Below, in pieces: positions 33,070 through 41,758 of a DNA stretch of 64,000 bases. Each line of letters starts with the position of its first letter. Position 1 is the stretch's first letter. The translations under genes and the position numbers were made by a program. The notes below the pieces were generated by a model, which was given only the letters and a program-made list of their open reading frames with translations, was not told the origin of the DNA and searched no databases. The DNA comes from Streptomyces shenzhenensis. GTDB lineage: Bacteria > Actinomycetota > Actinomycetes > Streptomycetales > Streptomycetaceae. The DNA lies in the NCBI RefSeq assembly GCF_003688995.1, contig NZ_PENI01000017.1:1-64000 (forward strand). Direction: 5' to 3'.

Positions 33070-33588
33070 CTACACGCCGCTGAGGTCACGGGCCCAGCGC
33101 CGTTCGCCGTCCTGCCACTCGCCGGTCGGCTCAAGACCGGCAGCGGCGGCGACGGCGGCGGACGCGTGGTGCTCGGGGTGCACATGCGCGACGATCCTGC
33201 GCACCGGCAGCAGGCCGAGCCGGCCGACGAGTCCCCGGGCCGCCTCGGCGGCGATGCCCCGCCCCTGCCAGGGTGTGCCCACCACCCAGGCGACCTCGGC
33301 GACCGGTCCCCCGCCGGCGGCGGTGATCGTCGCCTGGACGGTGCCCGTGAGCCGGTCCTCGGCGCGCAGCAGCACCACCCAGTTCAGCCAGGTGACGGCG
33401 GGGTCGGGGGAGCCCGCCGTCAGCCGCCGGTAGCGCGAGCGCAGGGCCTGCGGGGTGGCCGGGGTGCCGCCGATGAAGGTGTGCAGGGCAGGGTCGGACA
33501 GCACGGCGGCCATCTCCTCGGCGTCCTCGACGCGCAGCGGACGCAGTTCCAGCCGGCCGGTACGGATGCTCTCGGCCTCGACGCTCAT
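33070..33588 (-). CDS. GNAT-family N-acetyltransferase (RimJ/RimL type)
   Basis: A 172-residue acetyltransferase. It opens IRTGRLELRPLRVEDAEEMA, the usual RimJ/RimL N-terminus, and has VAWVVGTPWQGRGIAAEAAR, containing the acetyl-CoA pyrophosphate loop Q-G-x-G-x-A, followed by a helix and the late VAHVHPEHHASAAVAAAAGLE. The acceptor, an amine on a protein or small molecule, cannot be read. The ATG at 33588 diverges from the Ddn-like gene by 65 bases. Confidence 0.87.
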   Translation of the reverse strand: MSVEAESIRTGRLELRPLRVEDAEEMAAVLSDPALHTFIGGTPATPQALRSRYRRLTAGSPDPAVTWLNWVVLLRAEDRLTGTVQATITAAGGGPVAEVAWVVGTPWQGRGIAAEAARGLVGRLGLLPVRRIVAHVHPEHHASAAVAAAAGLEPTGEWQDGERRWARDLSGV

Positions 33589-33653
33589 GGACGTACCCTC
33601 CCATGGGCGTACCGTCCCAGGAGGAACCGTTCTCGCCGCCCCAGGAGACCCCG

Positions 33654-34049
33654 ATGTCCCGCCGCCCCGAGCTGAAGCAGCGCATCGTGACCCGGATTCA
33701 GCGTCATCTGGCCAATCCGCTCTCGCGGCGGCTTCCGTCGCAGACCGTGCTGGAGACGACGGGCCGCACCTCCGGTCTGCCCCGGCGCACCCCGGTGGGC
33801 GGGCGACGTGTCGGCGACTCCTTCTGGCTGGTCTCGGAGTTCGGCCCGAAGTCCCAGTACGTACGGAACATCCAGGCCGATCCCCGGGTCCGGGTCCGGA
33901 TCAGGGGCCGCTGGCACTCCGGCACCGCGCATCTCCTCCCGGACGACGACGCGGTGGCCCGGCTGCGCAGCCTGCCCCGGCTGAACAGCGCCGCGGTGCG
34001 GGCCCTCGGCACTGACCTGCTGACGGTGCGGGTGGATCTGACGGGCTGA
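33654..34049 (+). CDS. Ddn-like F420-dependent nitroreductase-family protein
   Basis: A 131-residue split-beta-barrel protein of the deazaflavin-dependent nitroreductase family (mycobacterial Ddn, which reduces nitroimidazoles). The core TVLETTGRTSGLPRRTPVGG, DSFWLVSEFGPKSQYVRNIQ and VRIRGRWHSG is well conserved and forms the F420 site. Natural substrates of the family are quinones or small lipids. The ATG at 33654 follows AGGAGA by 7 bases; an upstream in-frame ATG lacks such a site. Its presence close to fbiC and LLM oxidoreductases fits an F420-rich neighbourhood. Confidence 0.88.
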   Translation: MSRRPELKQRIVTRIQRHLANPLSRRLPSQTVLETTGRTSGLPRRTPVGGRRVGDSFWLVSEFGPKSQYVRNIQADPRVRVRIRGRWHSGTAHLLPDDDAVARLRSLPRLNSAAVRALGTDLLTVRVDLTG

Positions 34050-34072
34050 GCGGGCGGTGCGCGGGGTCCGGC

Positions 34073-35533
34073 TCAGCCCGGCCACACCAGCGCCTGGACC
34101 TCGCTGTAGGCGTGCAGGGCGTAGGAGCCGACGTCCCGGCCCACCCCGCTCTTCTTGAACCCCCCGAACGGCGCCTCCATGTTGCGGCCGACGGTGTTGA
34201 TGCCGACCCCGCCGGCCCGCAGCCGCCGGGCCACCCGGAACGCCCGCGCCACGTCCCCGGACCACACGTAGTCGATCAGGCCGTAGTCGCTGTCGTTGGC
34301 GAGGCGGACGCCCTCCTCCTCGTCGTCGAAGGGGATCACCGCCACCACCGGGCCGAAGATCTCCTCCCGGGCCGCCCGCATGTCGTTGGTGCAGTCGGCC
34401 AGCAGGGTCGGCGCCACATAGAACCCGCGCTCCAGGGGCGGCCGTTCGCCGCCCGTCACCACGGTCGCGCCCTCCTTGCGGGCCAGTTCGACGTACGACT
34501 CCACCCGGTCCCGGTGCGCGGCCGAGATCACCGGCCCCACCACCGTGTCCGGCTCCCCGGGGTCGCCCACCTTCAACCGGGCCGCGTACGCCGCGAGTTG
34601 CCCGACCAGCCGCTCGTACACCCCGCGCTGTGCCAGCACCCGGGTCGGCGCGGTGCAGATCTGCCCGCTGTAGAAGGAGAACGTCGTGCCGATCCCGGCG
34701 ACCGCCGAGGCGAGGTCCGCGTCGTCGAAGACGACCGCGGCGCCCTTGCCGCCCAGCTCCATCAGCTGCCGTTTCATCGCGCGCCCGCACGCCTCGGCGA
34801 TGCGCTGCCCGACCGCCGTGGACCCGGTGAAGCTCACCATGTCGACGTCGGGCGACTCGACGACCGCCTCGCCGACCGCCACCGAACGCCCCGAGACGAC
34901 GTTCACCACCCCGGGCGGCGCGCCCGCCTCCGCCAGCGCGGCGGCCATCCGGTACACGGACAGCGGGTCCTGCGGGGCCGGCTTGACGACCACGGTGTTG
35001 CCCATCGCGAGCGCCGGTGCGACCTTCCCGGCCGGGTTCGCCCACGGGTTGTTGTAGGAGGTGATGCAGGCGACGACGCCCACCGGCTGGCGTACCGCGA
35101 GCGCGCCGAGCACGCCGGCAGGCGCCATCGGGCCCGCGTCGCTGATCTGCGGCGGGATCGCCCACTCGGCCTCCTCCAGGCGCGCGTAGCGGCGGAACCT
35201 GGCCGCCGCCACCGCCACCTGCATCCCGCGTGCCGTCCCGGTCGTGGCGCCGGTCTCCGCGCGGGCCAGGTCGGCGTACGGGACCAGCCGGCCGCGGACG
35301 AGGTCGGCGGCCCGGGCGAGCACGGCCGCCCGTTCCTCCGGCGGTGTCCGCGACCACGGGCCGAACGCCTCGCGGGCCGCGGCGCAGGCCGCGCGCGCCT
35401 GGTCGGCCGTCGCCTCCGGGGCCAGGCCCACGGTCCGCTCCGTCGCCGGGTCGACCACCGGGTAGTGGCCGCCCGCCGGTTCGGCCCAGGCGCCGCCGAT
35501 GAACAGCGGCTGCGGCTCGGGCGGTCCGTTCAC
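34073..35533 (-). CDS. NAD(P)-dependent aldehyde dehydrogenase
   Basis: A 486-residue ALDH. The cofactor region ACITSYNNPWANPAGKVAPA, the glycine loop VSFTGSTAVGQ, the catalytic Glu in QLMELGGKG and the catalytic Cys in FYSGQICTAPTRV are all present, as is the late GEEIFGPVV-type block (REEIFGPVVAVIPF). It oxidises an aldehyde to the acid, plausibly a catabolic intermediate. The GTG at 35533 overlaps the stop of the upstream D-aminoacylase-like gene by four bases (GTGA), so the two are translationally coupled and work together. It converges with the Ddn-like gene. Confidence 0.92.
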   Translation of the reverse strand: MNGPPEPQPLFIGGAWAEPAGGHYPVVDPATERTVGLAPEATADQARAACAAAREAFGPWSRTPPEERAAVLARAADLVRGRLVPYADLARAETGATTGTARGMQVAVAAARFRRYARLEEAEWAIPPQISDAGPMAPAGVLGALAVRQPVGVVACITSYNNPWANPAGKVAPALAMGNTVVVKPAPQDPLSVYRMAAALAEAGAPPGVVNVVSGRSVAVGEAVVESPDVDMVSFTGSTAVGQRIAEACGRAMKRQLMELGGKGAAVVFDDADLASAVAGIGTTFSFYSGQICTAPTRVLAQRGVYERLVGQLAAYAARLKVGDPGEPDTVVGPVISAAHRDRVESYVELARKEGATVVTGGERPPLERGFYVAPTLLADCTNDMRAAREEIFGPVVAVIPFDDEEEGVRLANDSDYGLIDYVWSGDVARAFRVARRLRAGGVGINTVGRNMEAPFGGFKKSGVGRDVGSYALHAYSEVQALVWPG

Positions 35534-37260
35534 TTCGTGCCCACCGTCTCGGTGTCCCGGCCCGAGCGCAGCACCCGGCCGGGCACGGCGCCGCTCACCA
35601 CGTCGTCGCGGATCGCCTCGACGCCGTTCACCCACACCGCGCGGATGCCGATCGCCCGCGAGTCCAGCCGCGGACTGGCACCCGGCAGGTCGTGGACCAG
35701 GGTGGCCTGGCCCGCGTCGATCCGCTCCGGGTCGAGGAGGACCAGGTCGGCATGCCAGCCCTCCCGTATCCGTCCGCGCTCGCGCAGCCCGAACAGCCGT
35801 GCCGGGTCGTCGGTCAGCATCTTCACGGCCGCCTCCAGGCCGACCAGCCGGCGTCCGCGCAGGCAGTCACCGAGGAAGCGGGTGGTGTACGGGGCCCCGC
35901 ACATGCGGTCCAGGTGGGCGCCCGCGTCGGAGCCGCCGAGCAGCACGTCCTGGTGCCGCCAGGTGTCGGCCCTGAGCGACCAGGAGGCCGGGTCGTTGTC
36001 GGTGGGCATGGGCCACAGGACCGTGCGCAGGTCGTCGGCCGCGCAGATCTCCACCAGGCACTCGAACGGCTCCTGCCCCCGCTCCCGGGCCAGGTCCCCG
36101 ACCACCCGGCCGGTCAGTCCGCGGTTCCGTTCGCTGTAGGTGTCGCCGATGACGTACCGCCCGAAGTCGGTCAGCCGCCGGAAGACGCCCGCCTCCTTGG
36201 ACCTCGCGCGGCGCAGCATCCCGGCCCGTACGCCCGGGTCGCGCAGCCGGGCGATGCGTTCGGGCACCGGCAGGCCGAGGATCTCGCCCCAGCCGGGGAT
36301 CAGGTTCAGGGCACAGAAGGTGCCCAGGGACATGTTCATCGGCGTGAGGATCGGCATGGTGAGCGCGACCACCCGGCCGCCCGCCTCGCGGGCCCGTTCG
36401 CTCGCCGAGAGCTGGCGCGGCACCCGCTCCGGGACCGCGGCGTCCACGGTCAGGACGTTCCAGTTCAGGGGCCGTCCCGCGGTCGCGCTCAGCTCCACGA
36501 GCAGGTCGATCTCCGGGTCGCTGAACTGGTCGAGGCAGCCGGCGACGATCGCCTCGATCTGGGTGCCCTCGTGCTCGCCGACGGCCCGGGCCAGGGCCAG
36601 CAGTTCGGCGGGCCGGGCGTGCCGGGACGCCACCGGCTGTCCGTCGCCGTCGGAGTGGGTGCCCGACTGGGTGGTGGAGAAGCCCCAGGCGCCCGCGTCC
36701 ATGGCCTCGTGGAACAGCCGGACCATCCGGCCGAGTTGCTCGTCGGTCGGCTGTCCGCCCACCGCGTCCGGGCCCATCACATAGCGGCGCAGCGCGCAGT
36801 GGCCCACCATGAAGCCCGCGTTGACCGCGATACGGCCCTCCAGGGCGTCCAGGTAGTCGCCGAAGGTGTGCCAGCTCCAGGGCGCGCCCTCCTCGAGGGC
36901 CACCAGGGACATGCCCTCGACCTTGGACATCATGCGGCGGGTGTAGTCGGCGTCCTGGGGCCGGTCCGGGTTCAGCGGGGCCAGCGTGAACCCGCAGTTG
37001 CCGGCGGCCACCGTGGTCACCCCGTGGTTCAGGGAGGGCGTCGCGTACGGGTCCCAGAAGAGCTGGGCGTCGTAGTGCGTGTGCGGATCGACGAAGCCCG
37101 GCGTGAGGACGAGCCCGGCACCGTCCTCGCTGCTGCGGGCCTCCTCGCTGACTTTGCCGACGACGGCGATACGCCCGTCCCGCATCCCGACGTCGGCGGT
37201 GTATGCCGGCGCTCCCGTTCCGTCGACGACGGTCACGCCCTTGACGAGGTGATCAAGCAC
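35530..37260 (-). CDS. N-acyl-D-amino-acid deacylase-family amidohydrolase
   Basis: A 576-residue metal-dependent amidohydrolase. It has an N-terminal beta-sandwich strand (VTVVDGTGAPAYTADVGMRD), the metal-binding HTHYD in VDPHTHYDAQLFWDP, GHCALRRYVMG, and the late Asp in LLGGSDAGAHLDRM; the C-terminal GRIREGWHADLVLLDP closes the sandwich. D-aminoacylases of this type (about 500-580 residues) remove acyl groups from D-amino acids, but many relatives have other amide substrates. The GTG at 37260 follows AAGGAGG by 8 bases. It is coupled to the aldehyde dehydrogenase gene. Confidence 0.88.
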   Translation of the reverse strand: MLDHLVKGVTVVDGTGAPAYTADVGMRDGRIAVVGKVSEEARSSEDGAGLVLTPGFVDPHTHYDAQLFWDPYATPSLNHGVTTVAAGNCGFTLAPLNPDRPQDADYTRRMMSKVEGMSLVALEEGAPWSWHTFGDYLDALEGRIAVNAGFMVGHCALRRYVMGPDAVGGQPTDEQLGRMVRLFHEAMDAGAWGFSTTQSGTHSDGDGQPVASRHARPAELLALARAVGEHEGTQIEAIVAGCLDQFSDPEIDLLVELSATAGRPLNWNVLTVDAAVPERVPRQLSASERAREAGGRVVALTMPILTPMNMSLGTFCALNLIPGWGEILGLPVPERIARLRDPGVRAGMLRRARSKEAGVFRRLTDFGRYVIGDTYSERNRGLTGRVVGDLARERGQEPFECLVEICAADDLRTVLWPMPTDNDPASWSLRADTWRHQDVLLGGSDAGAHLDRMCGAPYTTRFLGDCLRGRRLVGLEAAVKMLTDDPARLFGLRERGRIREGWHADLVLLDPERIDAGQATLVHDLPGASPRLDSRAIGIRAVWVNGVEAIRDDVVSGAVPGRVLRSGRDTETVGTK

Positions 37261-37293
37261 AGGGCTCGCCTCCTTGAATTCCGGTGCGGTGGA

Positions 37294-37350
37294 CGCGCCC
37301 CGAAGGGGCGCGGGGAACTGCGCGACCAGCCACACACAACCCGCAGCCCG
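37294..37350. repeat. Intergenic repeat copy with terminator-like hairpin
   Basis: CGCGCCCC (37294-37301), loop GAA, GGGGCGCG (37305-37312), followed by GGGAACTGCGCGACCAGCCAC. It separates the LLM gene (ends 37360) from the deacylase gene on the same strand and probably ends the former transcript. Confidence 0.6.
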
Positions 37351-37359
37351 CGACGGCGA

Positions 37360-38478
37360 TCACACGGCAGCCCGGAACCGCGACGTCCGATGCACAGGAT
37401 CCGTGTCGATCCGCGGAATCACATGCTCACCGATCAACCGGATCGTCTGGAGCGTCCGCTCCTTCGGCACCCCCACCGGCAGCCCGAAGCTCAGCTGGTC
37501 CGCCCCCGCCTGCTCCCACCGCTTGCACTGCGTGAGCACCTCGTCCGGGTCACCGCAGATGAGCAGTTCCTCCTCGATGAGGAGTTCGACGAACTCGGCG
37601 GTGTACTCGGGCAGCGTCTCCGGCCACGCGGGAAAGCCCTCGGGCCGCGGGAACGTGTCGTGGTAGCGGAAGACCAGCGAGGGCAGATAGTGCAGCCCCC
37701 CGTTCACCGCGATCTCGATCGCCTCCGCGTGCGTCGGCGCGCAGATCGCGGTCGTCGTGACCATCACGTTGTCGTTGACGAAGTCCCCGACCGGCTCGGC
37801 GTTCACGATCGCCGTCTTGTACTGCTCCAGCACCCACTCCATGTCGGAGACCTTCTGAACGCTGAAGCCGAGGACACCGAGTCCCTTCTTCGCTGCCATG
37901 GCGTACGAGGGCGGGGACCCGGCCGCGTACCACATCGCGGGGTGCGACGTCCCGTACGGCTTGGGGAGCACCTTCCTGGGCGGCAGCGACCAGTGCTTGC
38001 CCTGGAAGCCCTCGTACTCGTCCTGGAGCCACATCTTCGGGAACTCGGCGATGGTCTCCTCCCAGATCTCCTTGGTGTGGTTCATGTCGGTGATGCCGGG
38101 CAGGAAGCCGAGGATCTCGTGGCTGCCGGCGCCCCGGCCGCTGCCGAACTCGAAGCGGTTGCCGGTGAGATGGTCGAGCATGGCGACCTTCTCGGCGACC
38201 TTCACCGGGTGGTTGACCTGGGCGAGCGGGTTGAAGATGCCCGAGCCGAGGTGGATGCGCTCGGTGGCGTGGGCGAGGTAGCCGAGGAAGACGTCGTTGG
38301 CGGACAGGTGCGAGTACTCCTCCAGGAAGTGGTGCTCGGACGCCCAGGCGTACTTGAAGCCGGACTGGTCCGCCTGGATGACGTACTCGGTCTCCTCCAT
38401 CAGCGCCTTGTGCTCGGCGAGCGGGTCGGTCTCGGCGCGTTTGCCCACGTATCCCTGTACAAAGAGCCCGATTTCCAA
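37360..38478 (-). CDS. LLM-class flavin-dependent monooxygenase
   Basis: A 372-residue luciferase-like protein (MEIGLFVQGYVGKRAETDP). Key blocks are YAWASEHHFLEEYSHLS, with the His-rich FMN/substrate loop; RIHLGSGIFNPLAQVNHPVK; LDHLTGNRFEFGSGRGAGSHE; and AMWYAAGSPPSYAMAAKKG. It is closer to FMNH2-dependent bacterial luciferase relatives than to F420 enzymes. The only start upstream of the conserved N-terminus is a TTG at 38478 without a convincing ribosome-binding site, so the start is uncertain. Two CGTCAG operators (copies 2 and 3) lie just upstream. Confidence 0.87.
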   Translation of the reverse strand: MEIGLFVQGYVGKRAETDPLAEHKALMEETEYVIQADQSGFKYAWASEHHFLEEYSHLSANDVFLGYLAHATERIHLGSGIFNPLAQVNHPVKVAEKVAMLDHLTGNRFEFGSGRGAGSHEILGFLPGITDMNHTKEIWEETIAEFPKMWLQDEYEGFQGKHWSLPPRKVLPKPYGTSHPAMWYAAGSPPSYAMAAKKGLGVLGFSVQKVSDMEWVLEQYKTAIVNAEPVGDFVNDNVMVTTTAICAPTHAEAIEIAVNGGLHYLPSLVFRYHDTFPRPEGFPAWPETLPEYTAEFVELLIEEELLICGDPDEVLTQCKRWEQAGADQLSFGLPVGVPKERTLQTIRLIGEHVIPRIDTDPVHRTSRFRAAV

Positions 38479-38515
38479 GGAGGTTCACCGTCCCCTGTCG
38501 TCCGCGTTCCCGATT

Positions 38516-38532
38516 TCTGACGTACCGTCAGA
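38516..38532. promoter_or_regulatory. CGTCAG operator, copy 2 (perfect)
   Basis: TCTGACGtacCGTCAGA, perfect 7-base arms, 38 bases upstream of the LLM monooxygenase start. Confidence 0.75.
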
Positions 38533-38579
38533 TCAGGCCTGCCGCCCGACTGTGGCACCGGGCGCATGGACCGTCAAGA

Positions 38580-38596
38580 GCTGACGGCTCGTCAGG
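38580..38596. promoter_or_regulatory. CGTCAG operator, copy 3
   Basis: GCTGACGgctCGTCAGG, perfect 6-base inner arms. It lies 8 bases beyond the SDR stop and 102 bases upstream of the LLM start, 64 bases from copy 2 (six helical turns), allowing co-operative binding. Confidence 0.65.
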
Positions 38597-38603
38597 TACG
38601 AGT

Positions 38604-39374
38604 TCAGATGACCGAGACCCCGGCCAGCCACCCGCCGTCGATCACGAACGGCTGCCCGGTGACATAGGAGGAGTCCGCGCAGCTGAGGAACAGCGCCAGC
38701 CGGGCCACCTCCTCCGGCCGCCCGATCCGCCCCAGCGGCACCAGCTTGCGGTACAGCTCGTCCAGCGCCCGGCTCGTCCCCGCCGCGTCGGCCGTCGGGT
38801 CCAGCCGGGCCGGGTTGGACATCGCCGTGTCGATCGCCCCGGGGCACACCGCGTTGACCCGGATCCCCCGGTGCGCCAGCTCCAGCGCGGCCACCCGGGT
38901 GAGCCCGAGGATCGCGTGCTTGGTGGCGGCGTACGCGCCCACCGCCGCCATCCCGGTCACCGCCGTGTAGGACGCGGTGTTCACGATGGTGCCCCCGTCC
39001 TCCATCGCGGGTGCGACCGCCCTGATCCCGAGGAAGCAGCCGACCTGGTTGACCCGTACGACCTGCATGAACTCATCGAGCGGCGTGTCCACGAGGGCGT
39101 TGAAACGCAGGATGCCGGCGTTGTTGACCAGCCCGTCGAGGTGCCCGTACGCCTCCTTGGCGGCGGCCACCGCGGTCCGCCAGCCGGCCTCCTCCCCCAC
39201 GTCGAGGTGGACGTACAGCGCGCCCAGCTCCTCGGCCAGCGCCCGCCCCTGCTCGTCGAGGACGTCGGCGACGACGACCTGGGCCCCCTCCGCCCTGAAG
39301 AGACGGGCCTCCTGCTCGCCCTGCCCGCGTGCCGCGCCGGTGACGAGGACGACACGTCCGTCCAGCTTTCCCAT
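38604..39374 (-). CDS. Short-chain dehydrogenase (hydroxysteroid-dehydrogenase-like)
   Basis: A 256-residue SDR opening VVLVTGAARGQGEQEARLFR, with the NAD loop GAARGQG and an Asp after the second strand (VVADVLD) that favours NAD. The NNAG motif is in LDGLVNNAGILR, the catalytic Tyr/Lys in YAATKHAILG. The sequence resembles 3-alpha/20-beta-hydroxysteroid dehydrogenases. Start is the ATG at 39374. It is the last gene of a three-gene unit (amidohydrolase, LLM oxidoreductase, SDR) that begins at the operator at 41559; 8 bases separate it from the LLM stop. Confidence 0.9.
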   Translation of the reverse strand: MGKLDGRVVLVTGAARGQGEQEARLFRAEGAQVVVADVLDEQGRALAEELGALYVHLDVGEEAGWRTAVAAAKEAYGHLDGLVNNAGILRFNALVDTPLDEFMQVVRVNQVGCFLGIRAVAPAMEDGGTIVNTASYTAVTGMAAVGAYAATKHAILGLTRVAALELAHRGIRVNAVCPGAIDTAMSNPARLDPTADAAGTSRALDELYRKLVPLGRIGRPEEVARLALFLSCADSSYVTGQPFVIDGGWLAGVSVI

Positions 39375-39382
39375 GCCTGCTC

Positions 39383-40303
39383 CTAGAGGTCGGGGGCCAC
39401 GTCGGCGGCGAACGCGGCCATCTGGTCGGTCAGTTCGGTGCGGCTGCGGCAGCGGAACCGCACCTGGATCTGGTCCACGCCCATCGCCGGATAGGCCCGC
39501 AGCGACTCGGCGAGGGCCTCCGGGGAGCCGCTGAGGGTGCGGCGGCCCACGTCCCAGGCGGGCCGGCCGACGTACAGCGGCTCGGTGATGGCGCCGACCG
39601 TCAGGGGCGCCTCGACGCCCGCCGCGGCGCGCGTCCGCCGCAGCCCGGCGATCAGGCCGGGCAGCCGGTCCCGCGGATCGCCCTGCGGCAGCCAGCCGTC
39701 CCCCTTGAGGGCGGCCCGGCGCACCGCGGCCGGCGAGGATCCGCCGATCCACACGGGCACCCGTTCCTGGGCCGGCCGGGGCCGCTGGCCGAGCCCCTCG
39801 AAGTCGTACACCTTGCCGTGGTGCACGGGGAACTCCTCCGGGCCGAGGGCGGCCCGCAGGGCGTCCACGCACTCGTCGAGCACCGCCCCGCGGCGCCGGA
39901 AGTCCGCGCCCAGCACCGCGAACTCCTCCGCCACGTGCCCGGCGCCGACGCCGAGGATCAGCCGCCCGCCGGAGAGGTGGTCGAGGGTCGCGTACTGCTT
40001 CGCGGTCAGCAGGGGGTGGCGCAGGCCCACGATCGCCACATGGCTGAGCAGCCGGGTGCGGGTGGTGACGGCGGCCAGGTGGGCGAGCGTGGCCACCGGG
40101 TCGTACCAGACCGTGCCCATCGCCGCGGCGAGCCGGCGCGGGACGGCGACGTGGTCGCAGCAGGCGACGTAGGCGAAGCCGGCGCGGTCCGCGGCGCGGG
40201 CGATCTCGACCAGGTCGCCGGCTCCCGCGCCGGCCTCCCAGCCCTCCGCGTACAGGGTGCTCTGGGACTGGACGGGCAGCTGGATGCCGTACGCGACGCT
40301 CAC
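39383..40303 (-). CDS. LLM-class F420-dependent oxidoreductase
   Basis: A 306-residue luciferase-like protein with an N-terminal GIQLPVQSQSTLYAEGW and the landmarks FAYVACCDHVAVPRR, RLLSHVAIVGLRHPLLTAKQ, LDHLSGGRLILGVGAGHVAE and VPVWIGGSSPAAVRRAA. The C-terminal QIQVRFRCRSRTELTDQM is typical of the TIGR03619-like subgroup seen in steroid/alicyclic catabolic clusters. It likely carries out an F420-linked oxidation or reduction. The GTG at 40303 overlaps the stop of the amidohydrolase gene by four bases (GTGA), making it the second gene of a coupled operon. Confidence 0.88.
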   Translation of the reverse strand: MSVAYGIQLPVQSQSTLYAEGWEAGAGAGDLVEIARAADRAGFAYVACCDHVAVPRRLAAAMGTVWYDPVATLAHLAAVTTRTRLLSHVAIVGLRHPLLTAKQYATLDHLSGGRLILGVGAGHVAEEFAVLGADFRRRGAVLDECVDALRAALGPEEFPVHHGKVYDFEGLGQRPRPAQERVPVWIGGSSPAAVRRAALKGDGWLPQGDPRDRLPGLIAGLRRTRAAAGVEAPLTVGAITEPLYVGRPAWDVGRRTLSGSPEALAESLRAYPAMGVDQIQVRFRCRSRTELTDQMAAFAADVAPDL

Positions 40304-41538
40304 CGCGGGCCCGCCCAGCGGCCGTCCCCGGCCAGCCCCAGCAGCTCGATCGCGTTGCCCCGCACGATCCGCTCGACGACGTCGGCCGCCAGATGCCCCA
40401 TCTGCGCCTCGCCGACCTCGCGGGACTTCGGCCAGGTGGAGTCGGAGTGCGGGTAGTCGGTCTCGTACAGGACGTTGCCGACGCCGATCGCGTCCAGGTT
40501 GCGCAGCCCGAACGCGTCGTCGAAGAAGCAGCCGTAGACATGCTCGGCGAACAGCTCGGACGGCGGCCGGTGGACCTTCTCCGCGACCCCGCCCCAGCCG
40601 CGGTTCTCCTCCCACACCACGTCGGCGCGCTCCAGGATGTACGGGATCCAGCCGATCTGCCCCTCGGCGTACATCACCTTCAGGTTCGAGAAGCGCTCGA
40701 ACTTGCCGCTCATCAGCCAGTCCACCATCGAGAAGCAGCAGTTGGCGAAGGTGATCGTGGAGCCGACGGCGGGCGGGGCGTCGGCGGACGTGGAGGGCAT
40801 CCGGCTGCTGGAGCCGATGTGCATCGCCACCACCGTGCCGGTCTCGTCGCAGGCGGCGAGGAACGGGTCCCAGTCGTCGGTGTGCACCGACGGCAGTCCC
40901 AGGTGCGGGGGTATCTCCGAGAAGGCGACGGCCCGCACGCCGCGGGCCGCGTTGCGCCGGACCTCCTCGGCGGCGAGGCGGGCGTCCCACAGCGGGATGA
41001 GGGCGAGCGGGATCAGCCGCCCCCGAGCGGCGGGCCCGCACCACTCCTCCACCATCCAGTCGTTGTAGGCGCGCACGCACAGCAGCGCGAGTTCACGGTC
41101 GGCGGCCTCGGTGAAGGTCTGGCCGCAGAAGCGGGGGAAGGTGGGGAAGCACAGCGCGGACTGGACATGGTTGACGTCCATGTCGTCGAGCCGCCGCGGG
41201 ACGTCGTACGACCCGGCGCGCATCTGCTCGTACGTGATCACCTCCAGCCTGATGTCGTCCCTGCTGTAGCCGACCGCGGTGTCCAGGCGGGTCAGCGGCC
41301 GGTGCAGGTCCTCGTACACCCACCAGTCGCCGACCGGGCCGTCGTCGCCCGGCGCACCCATGACGGGCTTGAACCGGCCGCCGAGGAACGACATCTCCTT
41401 CAGCGGCGCGCGGACGATCCGGGGGCCCGTGTCGAGGTACTTCCTGGGGAGCCGGTCCTGCCAGACGCGCGCCGGCTCAACGGTGTGGTCGTCGACGGAG
41501 ATGATCTCCGGGAAGGGGGCTGCGGCTTGGGTCTCCAT
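40300..41538 (-). CDS. Amidohydrolase-2 family protein (metal-dependent hydrolase or decarboxylase)
   Basis: A 412-residue TIM-barrel protein. IISVDDHTVEPARVWQDRLP at the N-terminus gives the D-x-H metal motif of the PF04909 family; later VAMHIGSSSRMPS supplies the barrel histidine and NVLYETDYPHSDSTWP the conserved Asp/His end block. Family members split C-C bonds (decarboxylases) or hydrolyse lactones and are common in actinobacterial ring catabolism. ATG at 41538 has GGTGAG 4 bases before it; a GTG at 41547 is an alternative. Operator copy 4 sits 21 bases upstream. First gene of a three-gene unit. Confidence 0.87.
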   Translation of the reverse strand: METQAAAPFPEIISVDDHTVEPARVWQDRLPRKYLDTGPRIVRAPLKEMSFLGGRFKPVMGAPGDDGPVGDWWVYEDLHRPLTRLDTAVGYSRDDIRLEVITYEQMRAGSYDVPRRLDDMDVNHVQSALCFPTFPRFCGQTFTEAADRELALLCVRAYNDWMVEEWCGPAARGRLIPLALIPLWDARLAAEEVRRNAARGVRAVAFSEIPPHLGLPSVHTDDWDPFLAACDETGTVVAMHIGSSSRMPSTSADAPPAVGSTITFANCCFSMVDWLMSGKFERFSNLKVMYAEGQIGWIPYILERADVVWEENRGWGGVAEKVHRPPSELFAEHVYGCFFDDAFGLRNLDAIGVGNVLYETDYPHSDSTWPKSREVGEAQMGHLAADVVERIVRGNAIELLGLAGDGRWAGPR

Positions 41539-41558
41539 GGCGCTCACCGTAGCGCCGA

Positions 41559-41575
41559 TCTGACGACCCGTCAGC
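41559..41575. promoter_or_regulatory. CGTCAG operator, copy 4
   Basis: TCTGACGaccCGTCAGC, one outer mismatch. It lies immediately upstream of the amidohydrolase-LLM-SDR operon and would block its promoter. Confidence 0.7.
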
Positions 41576-41758
41576 TACCGTGCGCGCGGCCGGAACCACG
41601 AGGACCGAGCGGAACCGAGCGGAACCGTGCGAAGAGGACGTGAGGAGGTTGTGGACTCGCGCGCGCCCGCCTGTGATCGCCGTCTCCCACGGCTGACGCA
41701 TCCGCCCTGTACAAGGCAGACTGACGTAGTTGTTCGCAATGCCTAGGGGGACGAACGC

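Noticed and set aside
35692..38520. Plus-strand frame of 942 codons spanning deacylase and LLM genes
   Set aside because: Covers two clear minus-strand genes and the operators; composition is that of a shadow.
41640..41758. CTGACG half-sites upstream of afsR
   Set aside because: Two isolated CTGACG words without the inverted partner; chance is enough to explain them.
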